A stretch of 64,000 bases of DNA, taken from an uncultured Clostridium sp. GTDB lineage: Bacteria > Bacillota > Clostridia > TANB77 > CAG-508. Every line of letters begins with the position of its first letter. Position 1 is the first letter of the stretch. Positions 17,788 to 27,595 of the stretch are shown piece after piece. The notes under the pieces were generated by a model. The model was not told where the DNA came from and did not search any database. It was given only the letters and a program-made list of their open reading frames with translations. Made by a program: the position numbers and the translations under genes. The stretch is from contig CABUKD010000003.1 of assembly GCA_902492105.1 (NCBI GenBank), positions 10,618-74,617 on the forward strand, in the 5' to 3' direction.

Positions 17788-20556
17788 ATGTGGCATATGT
17801 TATCTACAAAAGAAGTAGAAAAAAAGTTAGGAACGAATATGAAATTAGGCTTAAGTGAAAAGCAAGTGGAAGAAAAAAGGAAAAAGTATGGCTTAAATCA
17901 GCTAAAAGAACAAAAAAAACAATCTATTTTAATTCGTTTTCTAAAACAGTTTAATGATTTTATGATTATTATTTTATTAATTGCTTCTGTTGTTTCTGCC
18001 ATAGTTTCTAAAATGGAAGGCAGTAATGACTATTTCGACTCCATTATTATCATTGCCATTGTAGTATTTAATGCCATTATGGGTCTAGTGCAAGAAGCAA
18101 AGGCAGAAAAATCTCTAGAAGCACTTAAAAAAATGTCCGCTCCTACTTGTAAAGTAAAAAGACAGGGTAATATTGTAACCATTAAGGGGGAAGAAGTACT
18201 TCCCGGAGATATTGTGCTATTAGAAGCTGGAAATTATGTACCAGCAGATTGTAGATTAATTTCTTCTTCTAACTTAAAAATTGAAGAGTCTAGTTTAACA
18301 GGAGAAACTGTTCCTGTTTTAAAAGAGGCGGAATCTCTTCTAAATGAAAAAACTGCATTAGGAGATATGGTAAATTTAGCTTTTGCTACTACAATTGTGG
18401 TAAATGGACATGGAGAAGCAATTGTAACAGAAATTGGAATGGATACAAAAGTTGGAAAAATAGCTAATATGATTCTAACCAATGAGTCACCAGAAACACC
18501 AATTCAGAAAAAATTAGGACAAGTAGGAAAAAGTTTAGGAATTGCTTGTTTAATAATTTGTTTCCTTATTTTTGTAATAGGTATTTTCAAAAAAATTGAA
18601 CCAATTGAAATGTTTATGACATCAGTAGGGCTTGCAGTAGCAGCTATTCCAGAAGGACTTCCTGCAATTGTAACTATTATGCTTTCTATTGGTGTTACGA
18701 AAATGGCAAAAAAGAATAGTATTATACGTAAACTTCCAGCAGTAGAAACTTTAGGAAGCAGTAGTGTTATTTGTTCTGATAAAACAGGAACTTTAACACA
18801 AAATAAAATGCAGGTAACCAAAATAGTTAGTTTGGACGGAGAAACAGCTTTAAATAAAAGAACAAACTTAAATGAAGAATTTGAGGAAAAAAATAGTAAT
18901 TATTTAAAATCTAGTAGTACACAAACAAAAAATTGGCAAAATAGAAATTCAACAATGCAAAATTTTAACAAATGGATTTTAAGTCTAGGGGCAATGTGTA
19001 CAGATGTAGAAATTAGCAATCACGCGGGAAAAATAGAAGTAACAGGAGAACCAACAGAAACTGCTATTGTAAATAAAGCTTTGGAAGAAGGGCAAAACAA
19101 AGAACAGTTATATCAAGCAATGCCAAGAATAGGAGATATTCCTTTTGATTCCAACAGAAAAATGATGACAACCATTCACAAGCTTCCAAACGGATATCGT
19201 ATTATTTGTAAAGGAGCACCGGATGTATTACTAAAAAAATGTACTAAAGCTTATACCAATGGTACTGTTACTAAATTAAATGGAAATTTAATAGCACAAA
19301 TAGAAAAGCAAAATACTCAAATGGCAAACCAAGCTTTAAGAGTTTTAGCAATAGCTTATTTAGATATAGAACAATTACCTGTAAATTTAGATAGTAAAAT
19401 AGAACAAAACCTAATTTATGTAGGGTTAATTGGTATGATGGACCCACCAAGAGAAGGGGTAAAAGAAGCAGTAGCAACTTGTAGAAGAGCAGGAATTAAA
19501 ACAGTTATGATTACAGGAGACCATGTTGCAACTGCAAAAGCAATCGCGAAAGACTTAGGCATCTTAAAACCGCAGGATTTAGCAATTACTGGAGAAGAAC
19601 TAGACAAAATACCAGAAGCTATTCTAAAAAGAGATATTATGAAATATTCTGTATTTGCTAGAGTCACACCAGAACATAAGGTAAAAATCGTAAATGCTTT
19701 TCAATCTACTGGAGCAGTAGTAGCCATGACAGGAGATGGTGTAAATGATGCTCCTGCCCTTAAAAATGCAGATATCGGAATTGCTATGGGAAAAAACGGT
19801 ACAGATGTAGCAAAAAATGCAGCAGACATGGTATTAACAGATGATAATTTTGTAACTATAGTAGAAGCGGTAAAACAAGGAAGAAATATTTTTGATAATA
19901 TTAAAAAAGCGGTTCACTTCTTAATAGCAACCAATGTAGGAGAAATTGTAACTATCTTTTTAGGATTACTTTTAGGACTAAAGTCACCATTACTTGCGAT
20001 TCAATTATTGTGGATTAACTTAGTAACAGACTCGCTTCCAGCAATTGCGTTAGGCTTAGAAAGACCGGATAAAGACATTATGAACCGTAAACCAATTGAT
20101 AGCAAAAAAGGAATTTTTGCAGATGGACTATGGTGGAAAATCTTTGCAGAAGGAACTATGCTAGGAGTATTAACTTTAGTTGCCTTTAGTATCGGAAATT
20201 CTCTTTATGGAGTAGAAGTAGGAAGAACTATGGCATTTTTAAGCTTAGGACTTTTAGAATTAGTTCATAGTTTTAATATTAAAAGTGATGAATCCATTTT
20301 TAGAGTAGGATTCTTAGAAAATAAATACTTATTTGGAGCCTTTTTATTAGGTACATTACTACAAATAGGAGTAGTAGTAATTCCACCAATTGCAGATTTA
20401 TTTAAATTAGTACCATTAAATGGTATGCAATGGATGATGACGATAGGAATCTCTATTTTACCATTATTCATTATGGAAATACAAAAAAAGGCAAATGAAA
20501 TGAAATTTGGAAAAGTAATTTATGCAAAGAAAGATAGACAAAATTCTACAATATGA
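17788..20556 (+). CDS. Calcium-type cation P-type ATPase
   Basis: About 922 residues; P2A-type pump of the SERCA/PMCA class that exports Ca2+ (or a related cation). Visible elements: N-terminal cation ATPase domain, TGET actuator loop, SDKTGTLTQNK phosphorylation site (Asp near residue 330), KGAPDVLL nucleotide-binding motif, MITGDH, GDGVNDAPALKNADIGIAMG hinge, and ten predicted membrane helices including PEGLPA in M4 and the C-terminal cluster. ATG 17788 is preferred over ATG 17782 because AAGGAGGA would be too close to the latter. It is followed after 27 bases by the M29 aminopeptidase gene, so the two may be co-transcribed. Confidence 0.92.
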   Translation: MWHMLSTKEVEKKLGTNMKLGLSEKQVEEKRKKYGLNQLKEQKKQSILIRFLKQFNDFMIIILLIASVVSAIVSKMEGSNDYFDSIIIIAIVVFNAIMGLVQEAKAEKSLEALKKMSAPTCKVKRQGNIVTIKGEEVLPGDIVLLEAGNYVPADCRLISSSNLKIEESSLTGETVPVLKEAESLLNEKTALGDMVNLAFATTIVVNGHGEAIVTEIGMDTKVGKIANMILTNESPETPIQKKLGQVGKSLGIACLIICFLIFVIGIFKKIEPIEMFMTSVGLAVAAIPEGLPAIVTIMLSIGVTKMAKKNSIIRKLPAVETLGSSSVICSDKTGTLTQNKMQVTKIVSLDGETALNKRTNLNEEFEEKNSNYLKSSSTQTKNWQNRNSTMQNFNKWILSLGAMCTDVEISNHAGKIEVTGEPTETAIVNKALEEGQNKEQLYQAMPRIGDIPFDSNRKMMTTIHKLPNGYRIICKGAPDVLLKKCTKAYTNGTVTKLNGNLIAQIEKQNTQMANQALRVLAIAYLDIEQLPVNLDSKIEQNLIYVGLIGMMDPPREGVKEAVATCRRAGIKTVMITGDHVATAKAIAKDLGILKPQDLAITGEELDKIPEAILKRDIMKYSVFARVTPEHKVKIVNAFQSTGAVVAMTGDGVNDAPALKNADIGIAMGKNGTDVAKNAADMVLTDDNFVTIVEAVKQGRNIFDNIKKAVHFLIATNVGEIVTIFLGLLLGLKSPLLAIQLLWINLVTDSLPAIALGLERPDKDIMNRKPIDSKKGIFADGLWWKIFAEGTMLGVLTLVAFSIGNSLYGVEVGRTMAFLSLGLLELVHSFNIKSDESIFRVGFLENKYLFGAFLLGTLLQIGVVVIPPIADLFKLVPLNGMQWMMTIGISILPLFIMEIQKKANEMKFGKVIYAKKDRQNSTI

Positions 20557-20583
20557 TATAATGGGAAAAAAAGGAGAAAGATT

Positions 20584-21702
20584 ATGAAAGATAAAAGAAT
20601 TCAAAAATTAGCTAATAATTTATTAAATTATTCAATTTATTTAAAAGCAAAAGAGCATATTTTAATCGAAATAATAGGAGAAGAAGCTATTCCTTTAGGA
20701 AAGGAACTAATTAAGCAAGCAGAAAAAATGGGAGCATATCCATATTTTAATATTATAAATCATGAAATATTAAGAGAATTACTAAAAAATTGTTCAGAAG
20801 AACAAATAAAAACATATGCAAAACATGATTCGCAAAGAATGAAAGATATGGATGCCTATATTGGAATAAGGGCAAGCACAAATACAGCAGAATTAAATGG
20901 AATAACAAAAGAAAAAATGGAATTATATAACAAATATTATACTTTACCTGTACATTTTGAAGAAAGAGTAAAAAATACAAAATGGTGTATTTTAAGATAT
21001 CCTAATGCATCTATGGCACAAATGAGTAACATGAATACAGAAGAATTTGAAGATTTCTATTTTAAAGTATGTACTTTAGACTATAATAAAATGTCAAAAG
21101 CAATGGATAAGCTAGTAGATTTAATGAATAGAACGAAAAATGTGCATATAAAAGGTGAAGGAACAGATTTAACATTTAGTATAGAAGGTATACGTGCAGA
21201 AAAGTATATGGGAACTTTTAATATCCCAGATGGTGAAGTTGCTACTTCTCCAGTAAAAACGAGTGTAAATGGATATATTACTTATAATACAGAAACAAGA
21301 TATAATGGTATATTATTTCATAATATTAAATTTGAGTTCGAAAATGGAAAAATAGTAAAGGCAACAGCAAACAAAACAAAAGAATTAAATGAAATTTTGG
21401 ACACAGACGAGGGAAGTAGATATATTGGAGAATTTGCTCTAGGTTTAAATCCTTATATAGAAAAGCCAATAGGAGATACTTTATTTGACGAAAAAGTAAG
21501 AGGAAGTTTTCATTTTACGCCTGGAGATAGCTTAGAAGAAAGTGATAATGGGAATCGTTCTAGTATTCATTGGGATATCGTTAATATTCAAACACCAGAT
21601 TATGGGGGAGGAGAGATTTATTTTGATGAAAGACTAGTTAGAAAAGATGGAAGATTTGTTTTAAAAGAATTAGAAGCCTTAAATCCTGAAAATCTAAAAT
21701 AA
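20584..21702 (+). CDS. M29-family aminopeptidase
   Basis: 372 residues, matching AmpS/aminopeptidase T-type M29 metallopeptidases, cytosolic exopeptidases with a co-catalytic metal pair. Supporting motifs are IKGEGTDLTFSIEG, NIPDGEVATSPVKTSVNG, a conserved Glu in GEFALGLNP, and HWDIV near the C-terminus with the metal-binding His-Trp-Asp. The ribosome binding site AAAAGGAGA lies 6 bases before ATG. It is placed directly behind the P-type ATPase and ends just before a strong hairpin. Confidence 0.85.
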   Translation: MKDKRIQKLANNLLNYSIYLKAKEHILIEIIGEEAIPLGKELIKQAEKMGAYPYFNIINHEILRELLKNCSEEQIKTYAKHDSQRMKDMDAYIGIRASTNTAELNGITKEKMELYNKYYTLPVHFEERVKNTKWCILRYPNASMAQMSNMNTEEFEDFYFKVCTLDYNKMSKAMDKLVDLMNRTKNVHIKGEGTDLTFSIEGIRAEKYMGTFNIPDGEVATSPVKTSVNGYITYNTETRYNGILFHNIKFEFENGKIVKATANKTKELNEILDTDEGSRYIGEFALGLNPYIEKPIGDTLFDEKVRGSFHFTPGDSLEESDNGNRSSIHWDIVNIQTPDYGGGEIYFDERLVRKDGRFVLKELEALNPENLK

Positions 21703-21708
21703 ATAGCT

Positions 21709-21736
21709 AGTACCATAGATTATTATCTATGGTACT
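21709..21736. terminator. Bidirectional terminator between convergent genes
   Basis: A 12-bp perfect stem, AGTACCATAGAT (21709-21720) with ATCTATGGTACT (21725-21736), sits between the aminopeptidase and the convergent XRE regulator and is flanked by A and T tracts. Confidence 0.8.
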
Positions 21737-21739
21737 ATT

Positions 21740-22468
21740 TTATTTATCGCAAAAAAAATGTGCATAATTTTTATTTTGCAGAATCCAAGCATTATCATGT
21801 TGGATTTTTAATAACTCTTCAGCAGATATTTTTAAATCATCTATAAAATTGTCAAAATTTTTTATAGGCGCAATAGATATAATTCCTTTCTTTACAATTG
21901 GAATAGAATTAGGAGTAAGACCTAGAATATAAAAGTTTGTTATTTCAAAGTCATTAGACCAAGGAATATGGAAAGAAATTTGAAGCTTTTCTAATTGAGT
22001 ACTTTGTGAATTAGAGTTTATCAAATTTATATAACCGATAATTTTATCACATTCTAAGGTACCATCGTAAATATAAGAAGCATTGTCAGCATATTTATTT
22101 ATATCTTTGACCCCGTTGAAATATTTTACATAAGTTTTATTATTTTCCTCGCTAATTTCTATAATTGACGTAATTAAACGATTTTCTGTATAATAATACA
22201 TATATAGAAGATTCGTAGAGAAAGGATTATTAAAATTAATAGATCTATTAAATGTAGCTATAGGAAATAACTGAGATAAAGAAATGTCCAAAGCATTACA
22301 TATTTCTAAAGTAGTTATAATATCTGGAACAATATCTCCTTTTTCGTACTTAGAAACGGTAGCTTTTGACTTGTTTATCATTTTTCCAAGTCCTTCTAAT
22401 GTGATATTCCTAGACTTTCTATAAAGTTGAAGATTTTTACAAAACACATTAATATTTAAATCATACAT
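21740..22468 (-). CDS. XRE-family regulator with C-terminal domain
   Basis: 242 residues. The N-terminal helix-turn-helix (residues 8-65) reads LQLYRKSRNITLEGLGKMIN then KATVSKYEKGDIVPD. The remaining 170 residues form an unrecognised domain that may bind a ligand or mediate oligomers. It is transcribed divergently from the oxidoreductase/NUDIX pair at 22710, with a 241-base AT-rich intergenic space, so it may control that pair. Starts at ATG 22468 behind GAAAGGAAT. Confidence 0.8.
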   Translation of the reverse strand: MYDLNINVFCKNLQLYRKSRNITLEGLGKMINKSKATVSKYEKGDIVPDIITTLEICNALDISLSQLFPIATFNRSINFNNPFSTNLLYMYYYTENRLITSIIEISEENNKTYVKYFNGVKDINKYADNASYIYDGTLECDKIIGYINLINSNSQSTQLEKLQISFHIPWSNDFEITNFYILGLTPNSIPIVKKGIISIAPIKNFDNFIDDLKISAEELLKIQHDNAWILQNKNYAHFFCDK

Positions 22469-22709
22469 AAATTATGATTCCTTTCAAGAGTTTCTTTTTA
22501 ATATACTTTTTTATAAATTATAAAAGGAAAAATCATTTTTGTAAATAATTTGTAACAAAAAACAAAGAAAAGTTTATCCTAAAGAAACTTTAACAATAAA
22601 AAATAACTTCAAAGGAAATAGGAATAAAGTTGTAAAAATATATAGTAGATTATATACTAAATTCAAAATAAAAAAATTTTTGGTATTAGAAAGGAAGTAT
22701 TAAGATATA

Positions 22710-24128
22710 ATGAGTGAATTTAGTAACTATAGTATTATGTTAATAGGTTTAGGACCTCATGCTAAAAGAATTTACATGAATTTGTTTAAAAAGTATAAGA
22801 TTATTCCAAAAATTATTGTTGATTTAAAAAGTAAGCAGAAAGAATTAGAAGATTATATAGAGGAAAATGATTTAAGAGACATTCATTTTTATTTTATTGA
22901 AGATGAAAAAAGAGATGATTTAGAATTAAATTCAAAAATAGAAAATGATTTAAAAAATCTAATAAAAAGTAAAAATATTAAGTATGCTATAATTTCAACA
23001 GAACCAAAAGCACATTTTGCCTATGCAAAGTTTTTATTGGAAAATAATATTAATATTTTAATGGATAAACCTATCACAGCACCAATAAATGTAATTAGTA
23101 ATCAAAGGCAAGCACTTAAGATTAAAACCGAATATGAAATTTTAAGTAATATGTATAAGCTGAAAAAAGATAAGATTGCTTTCAAAATACAATGTCAGAG
23201 AAGATTTCATGAAGGATATATATATGTGAAAAAAACTTTAGAAAACATTATAAGAGAATATAATATTCCAATTACATATATTGATATATATCATAATGAT
23301 GGCATGTGGAATATGCCTTCCGAATTTATAGAAAGAGAAAATCATCCATATAAATATGGCTATGGCAAATTATTTCATAGTGGATACCATTTTATAGACT
23401 TATTAGCTTGGTTATTAGAAGTGAATAAACAGACAAAAGGCAAACAAATTAATAATGCAGAAATGTTTGTATCCACATATAAACCAGTAGAATTTTTTAA
23501 TGTGTTTAACAATTATGATTATAAAAAAATATTGAGAACTAATAAGTTTGAAAAAATTTTATTAGAGCATGAGGAAAAATTTAATAATTTTGGGGAGATT
23601 GATTTTCATTCTATAATTAATTTCAAGCAGGATGAACACTTAATTACTAATTGTTCTATTAATTTAATGCAATCAGGCTTTAGTAGAAGAGCGTGGACTG
23701 AGCTACCAAAAGATACATATAAAGCAAATGGACGAGTTAGACATGAAAGGCTTAATATACAAGTAGGTCCACTTATGAATATACAAGTGCATAGCTATCA
23801 GGCTTATGAAATTGCAGACAGAGATAAAATGTGTAATAATAATGTAGGAAGTGTAGAACATTTTGACATTTACGTTTTTAGAAATAGTCAGTTAATAGGT
23901 GGTAAACCATTTGATATGTTAGACATAGCCACTTTATCGGAAAAAGATAAAAAATATTTTAATGGATATAATGAAAAAGCTAGAGAAAATTGCTTCATTA
24001 ATTTTTTACTAAATATTGATGATAGTTCAGATTTATTAAAACATAGAACTAGCATTGAATTAACAGAAAAAGCCTATGAAATTATGAGCAAGAAAGAAAA
24101 AGTTATAAATTTCAATATAAAATTATAA
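22710..24128 (+). CDS. Gfo/Idh/MocA-like oxidoreductase
   Basis: 472 residues. The N-terminus has a Rossmann-type dinucleotide loop (IMLIGLGPHAKRIY) and, near residue 95-120, TEPKAHFAYAKFLLENNINILMDKPIT, which corresponds to the EKP region of the Gfo/Idh/MocA family (Lys in DKP). The C-terminal half is longer than usual for the family and has HSGYHFIDLLAWL, consistent with the substrate-binding domain. NAD(P)-dependent oxidation of a sugar or related compound is the family role; the substrate is unknown. It is followed after 26 bases by a NUDIX gene. Confidence 0.7.
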   Translation: MSEFSNYSIMLIGLGPHAKRIYMNLFKKYKIIPKIIVDLKSKQKELEDYIEENDLRDIHFYFIEDEKRDDLELNSKIENDLKNLIKSKNIKYAIISTEPKAHFAYAKFLLENNINILMDKPITAPINVISNQRQALKIKTEYEILSNMYKLKKDKIAFKIQCQRRFHEGYIYVKKTLENIIREYNIPITYIDIYHNDGMWNMPSEFIERENHPYKYGYGKLFHSGYHFIDLLAWLLEVNKQTKGKQINNAEMFVSTYKPVEFFNVFNNYDYKKILRTNKFEKILLEHEEKFNNFGEIDFHSIINFKQDEHLITNCSINLMQSGFSRRAWTELPKDTYKANGRVRHERLNIQVGPLMNIQVHSYQAYEIADRDKMCNNNVGSVEHFDIYVFRNSQLIGGKPFDMLDIATLSEKDKKYFNGYNEKARENCFINFLLNIDDSSDLLKHRTSIELTEKAYEIMSKKEKVINFNIKL

Positions 24129-24154
24129 TTATTTAATATACCAGGAGGAAGGTT

Positions 24155-24691
24155 ATGAAAATTATAGTAGAAATTACTGATGAAACATTTGAAAAAAAAT
24201 CAATATCGTTCCATAATCCAACTATAAGAAATGGAGCTAGAGGAATAGTAGAAAGGGAAGATGGACTTATCGCCATATTAAACAAAACTAATAAAAATGA
24301 ATATAAGCTTCCAGGAGGAGGAATAGAGCATAATGAAACACCAGAAGAAGCATTTAAAAGAGAAGTATTAGAAGAAACTGGCTGTGAAATAGCAAATATT
24401 ACTTTATTAGGAATTACTAAAGAACTTAAATCTCTAGATAATTTTCAGCAAATTTCCTATGTGTTTTATGCTAAAGTAAAAAAAATAAATTATAATTTAA
24501 ACTTAACACAAAAAGAAAAAGAAGAAGGAGCGAAACTAATATGGTTATCTAAAGAAGAAGCTTTTACTAAAATAAGTGAGTGTGAGAAAACATTAAAAGA
24601 ATCTAAATATGAAAACCTTTACCACTCAAAGTTTATTAATTATAGAGATAAAGAAATTATGAAGTATTATATATCTAATTTTTCCATTTAA
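24155..24691 (+). CDS. NUDIX hydrolase
   Basis: 178 residues with a complete Nudix box at about residues 53-75: GGGIEHNETPEEAFKREVLE then EETG (consensus GX5EX7REUXEEXGU). NUDIX enzymes hydrolyse nucleoside diphosphate-linked substrates with Mg2+. The ribosome binding site CAGGAGGAAGG is strong. It is co-transcribed with the oxidoreductase upstream. The substrate cannot be inferred from the box alone. Confidence 0.88.
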   Translation: MKIIVEITDETFEKKSISFHNPTIRNGARGIVEREDGLIAILNKTNKNEYKLPGGGIEHNETPEEAFKREVLEETGCEIANITLLGITKELKSLDNFQQISYVFYAKVKKINYNLNLTQKEKEEGAKLIWLSKEEAFTKISECEKTLKESKYENLYHSKFINYRDKEIMKYYISNFSI

Positions 24692-24809
24692 TTTTTCCGT
24701 TAGGTTCATGTATAAATAATACTAATCTTCTTGCAAATTATGTAAATTTAAGTTATAATAACATATAGTTCTTCTACAAGAAGAATAATTTATAAAAGGA
24801 GTGAACCTT

Positions 24810-25220
24810 ATGAAAGGCATAGTTTACATTACTGGTGCGGTAGAAAACAGAGACCGGGATGAATACTTTGAAGCATTAGGCAGAAAAGTAGAACAGGGTG
24901 GTTATACACCTTTTATTTCCCATAAATCAACGGATCGTGGAAAAATAGAAGAAAAGGAATATGAGCATAATATGGAAATGCTCAAAAAAGCCTCTTTAGT
25001 TATTGCCTATTTGGGTGCTCCTTCCTTTGATGTAGGAATGGAGCTCCAAGTAGCCAATGACCATCAGGTTCCCATTGTTGGTTTTTATCCTACTGGTGTT
25101 GAGCCCAAGAGAATGATTCTCAAGCTTCCTATGCTTAAGCAGACCTTCGAATATAGGAATGAGTTTACAGCTTTACAATGGGTAAATTGTTTTATGTTAG
25201 ACTATGCTAGCTCCAAGTAA
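24810..25220 (+). CDS. Nucleoside 2-deoxyribosyltransferase-like protein, atypical codon use
   Basis: 136 residues from ATG 24810 behind AAAGGAG. The fold resembles the nucleoside 2-deoxyribosyltransferase/YtoQ-like Rossmann family: VYITGAVENRDRDEYFEALG, KKASLVIAYLGAPSFDVGMELQVANDH (D and E in the likely active site). Codon use differs visibly from neighbouring genes (CTC, CCC, TCC, AAG, CAG, CTT are frequent), suggesting recent transfer. It is also the only gene in the window in which an in-frame CGG (24855-24857, in RDRDEY) must be read as a normal sense codon; a +1 shift there would stop the protein after seven codons. Confidence 0.7.
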   Translation: MKGIVYITGAVENRDRDEYFEALGRKVEQGGYTPFISHKSTDRGKIEEKEYEHNMEMLKKASLVIAYLGAPSFDVGMELQVANDHQVPIVGFYPTGVEPKRMILKLPMLKQTFEYRNEFTALQWVNCFMLDYASSK

Positions 25221-25221
25221 T

Positions 25222-25283
25222 AAGAATCCTTAATAAGGATTCTTATCCAAAAGCCCTTATGCTTTTTAGCAGGGGCTTTTTAT
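25222..25283 (+). terminator. Two tandem terminator hairpins
   Basis: TAAGAATCCTT pairs with AAGGATTCTTA (25221-25245), followed by AAAAGCCC with GGGGCTTTTT (25250-25280) and a T tract. Confidence 0.75.
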
Positions 25284-25482
25284 AAAGGTCAACAAAATTT
25301 TATTATATTATAAAAAAGGAATTGTGTTTTTTTATAAAATCATATAAAATAGAAGCATAAAAAAGGTAATGCAAAATAATTTATAATAAACAACGTTACT
25401 AAGAAAAGAGATAATGGAAAGGAATCTATTGAAAAATAAATAAAAGTATTATCTAAAAAAGTAAAATAAAAGGGGAAAGTTT

Positions 25483-27412
25483 ATGAAAAAATCTTATTTA
25501 TTTAGGCTACTATTCATGTTTGCCATTTTTATTGGAATACTATGGCTAGGAAACAGTGTACAAGCAGGAAGTATTACTTTACGCCACTTAGATTTTCAAA
25601 TTCAATTAAATGAAGATGGAAGTATGGATGTAACAGAAAATTGGAATGCTAGAATTAATAACACAAATACTATGTTTAAAGACATAGAAATGGATTCTTC
25701 TAAATTTAAAGAAATTACAAATGTAGAGGTTTACCGTGTAAATTCCGATAATACCAAAACAAAATTAACCAAAATAGATGAAGAAATGTACCATGTTACC
25801 AAAGACTGTTATTATGGACTTGTAACCAGTAGTGGAGATTTTGAAATTGCTTGGGGAGTATCTGTTGATGGTACTGAATACAGAAAATATCAAATACAAT
25901 ATACGGTAGTAGATGCTATTAAAACTTACCAAGATTGTTCAGAGCTATATTGGCAATTAGTAGGCAAAGAAAATGGTATTCCAGTAGATGCACTAACTGC
26001 AACTATTTATTTGCCAAAAGCAGTACAAAATAAAAACAACTTAAGAGCATGGGCACATGGACCATACAATGGAAATATTAACTTAAGTTCTGAACGTGTT
26101 ACATTAGATTTGGAATATTTAGACCCAGAAACCATGGTAGAAGCAAGAATAGCAACAACAGAAAATTTATTTCCAGAAAATAAAACTATTTCTAGTAATC
26201 ATTTAGCTACTATATTGGAAGAAGAACAAGCATGGGCAGACGAAGCCAATAGAGAAAGAGAAGAATATATTAAAGAACAAGAAAGACAAGAAATAATAGA
26301 AATGGTATTGGGAATATTAACTGTTATTGCAATGATTGGTGTAGCTGTATTTGCTATAATTAAATTAATTTTAAACTTTATAAAATTAGCTAAAATTCCA
26401 AAAAAGCAAGAACCTTATATACAGTATTTTAGAGATATTCCAGATGAAACAGCTTCTAGTGGAGATGCAGCTTTCTTATATTCATTTAACAACGGAGGAT
26501 TTGCAAAATATACTTCCAAAGTATTATCTGCAACACTTCTACAATTATCTTTAAAAAGATATATTGCTTTTTCAGAGGATAAAACCAAGAAGAAGCCAGA
26601 TGTTCGAATAAATATATTAAAGTATTCAGACCGTAAAGGCAAGAGATTGCCACTAAAGAAAGACGAACAAGTAGTATATGAACTATTAATAAAAGTATCT
26701 AAAGAAAAAACTTTTACTATGAAAGAGTTTGAGAAATATGCGAAAAAACATAGCTCTACATTTATGAAAATGATTGATAAAATGGGAAAACAAGTAGAAA
26801 TGGAACAGCAGAAATTAGGAAATTATAATAAATCAGTAATGGAAAAAGTGACAAAATATAACAATAGTGCTGTTTTATATATTGGGTTAGGAATCTTTTT
26901 AATGGGAATCATGCCAATTTCTGCCATATTACTTATATTAAACTGTATACCACATTTTATGATGAGCAGAAAAGTACGAACATTAACAGATAAAGGAATG
27001 GAAGAAGCGGCAAAATGGAAAGGACTAAAAAGATACATGGAAGACTTTTCTTTGTTAGATGAAAAAGAAGTACCAGACCTAGTATTGTGGGAAAAATATT
27101 TAATATATGCGACTGCCTTTGGTATTGCAGACAAAGTATTAAAACAATTAAAAGTTAAATATCCGGAATTACAAGAAATAGATGGATACGAATATTCTTA
27201 CATGCCTTTATTGTATCATAGTGCCTTTAATACAGCATTTTTAACAACATTCAATAATTCTGTCAATAAAGTATATATGGGAGGTTTAAGTGCAAGGGCA
27301 TCATCTTCTGGGTATAGTGGAGGAAACTATTCATCAGGAGGAGGTTTCGGTGGAGGCTTCTCTGGCGGAGGTGGCTTCGGCGGAGGCGGAGGCCGGAATG
27401 GGCGGAAGATAA
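25483..27412 (+). CDS. DUF2207 membrane protein, C-terminus set by a CGG +1 frameshift
   Basis: Signal peptide (residues 1-30), an extracytoplasmic DUF2207 domain (about 30-240), a membrane helix near 265-295, a cytoplasmic region and further helices near 455-490, then a Gly-rich tail. The tail reads FGGGFSGGGGFGGGGG and reaches an in-frame CGG at 27394-27396 (codon 638). Skipping its C gives GGA ATG GGC GGA AGA TAA, that is GMGGR-stop at 27412, the kind of Gly-rich end usual for this family. Without the shift a lysine/arginine/asparagine-rich extension of unlikely sequence runs to 27465. The function of the family is unknown. It stands alone, with ribosome binding site AAAGGGGAAAG. Confidence 0.8.
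27394..27396 (+). other. CGG +1 frameshift site (DUF2207 protein)
   Basis: Context ggc CGG aat. The +1 reading GGA ATG GGC GGA AGA TAA stops after five residues and keeps the Gly-rich tail. Confidence 0.6.
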
Positions 27413-27537
27413 ATATAAAAAACAGAGAAAACAAAAGAAAAATTGAGAAAAAACGAGAAAAATAGACAAAACACAACTTCAACAAATAACGAATTTACAT
27501 AATTTGAGCAAATTTAGCATTTCGAGGTATAAGTTAT

Positions 27538-27566
27538 TTGAAATTGCGTACAATATATGGTATAAT
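27538..27566 (+). promoter_or_regulatory. Promoter for the M23 peptidase gene
   Basis: TTGAAA (27538-27543) and TATAAT (27561-27566) with a 17-base spacer, 30 bases upstream of the coding region. Confidence 0.75.
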
Positions 27567-27595
27567 TAATATTGTCGTGCAACTAAAAAAGGAGT

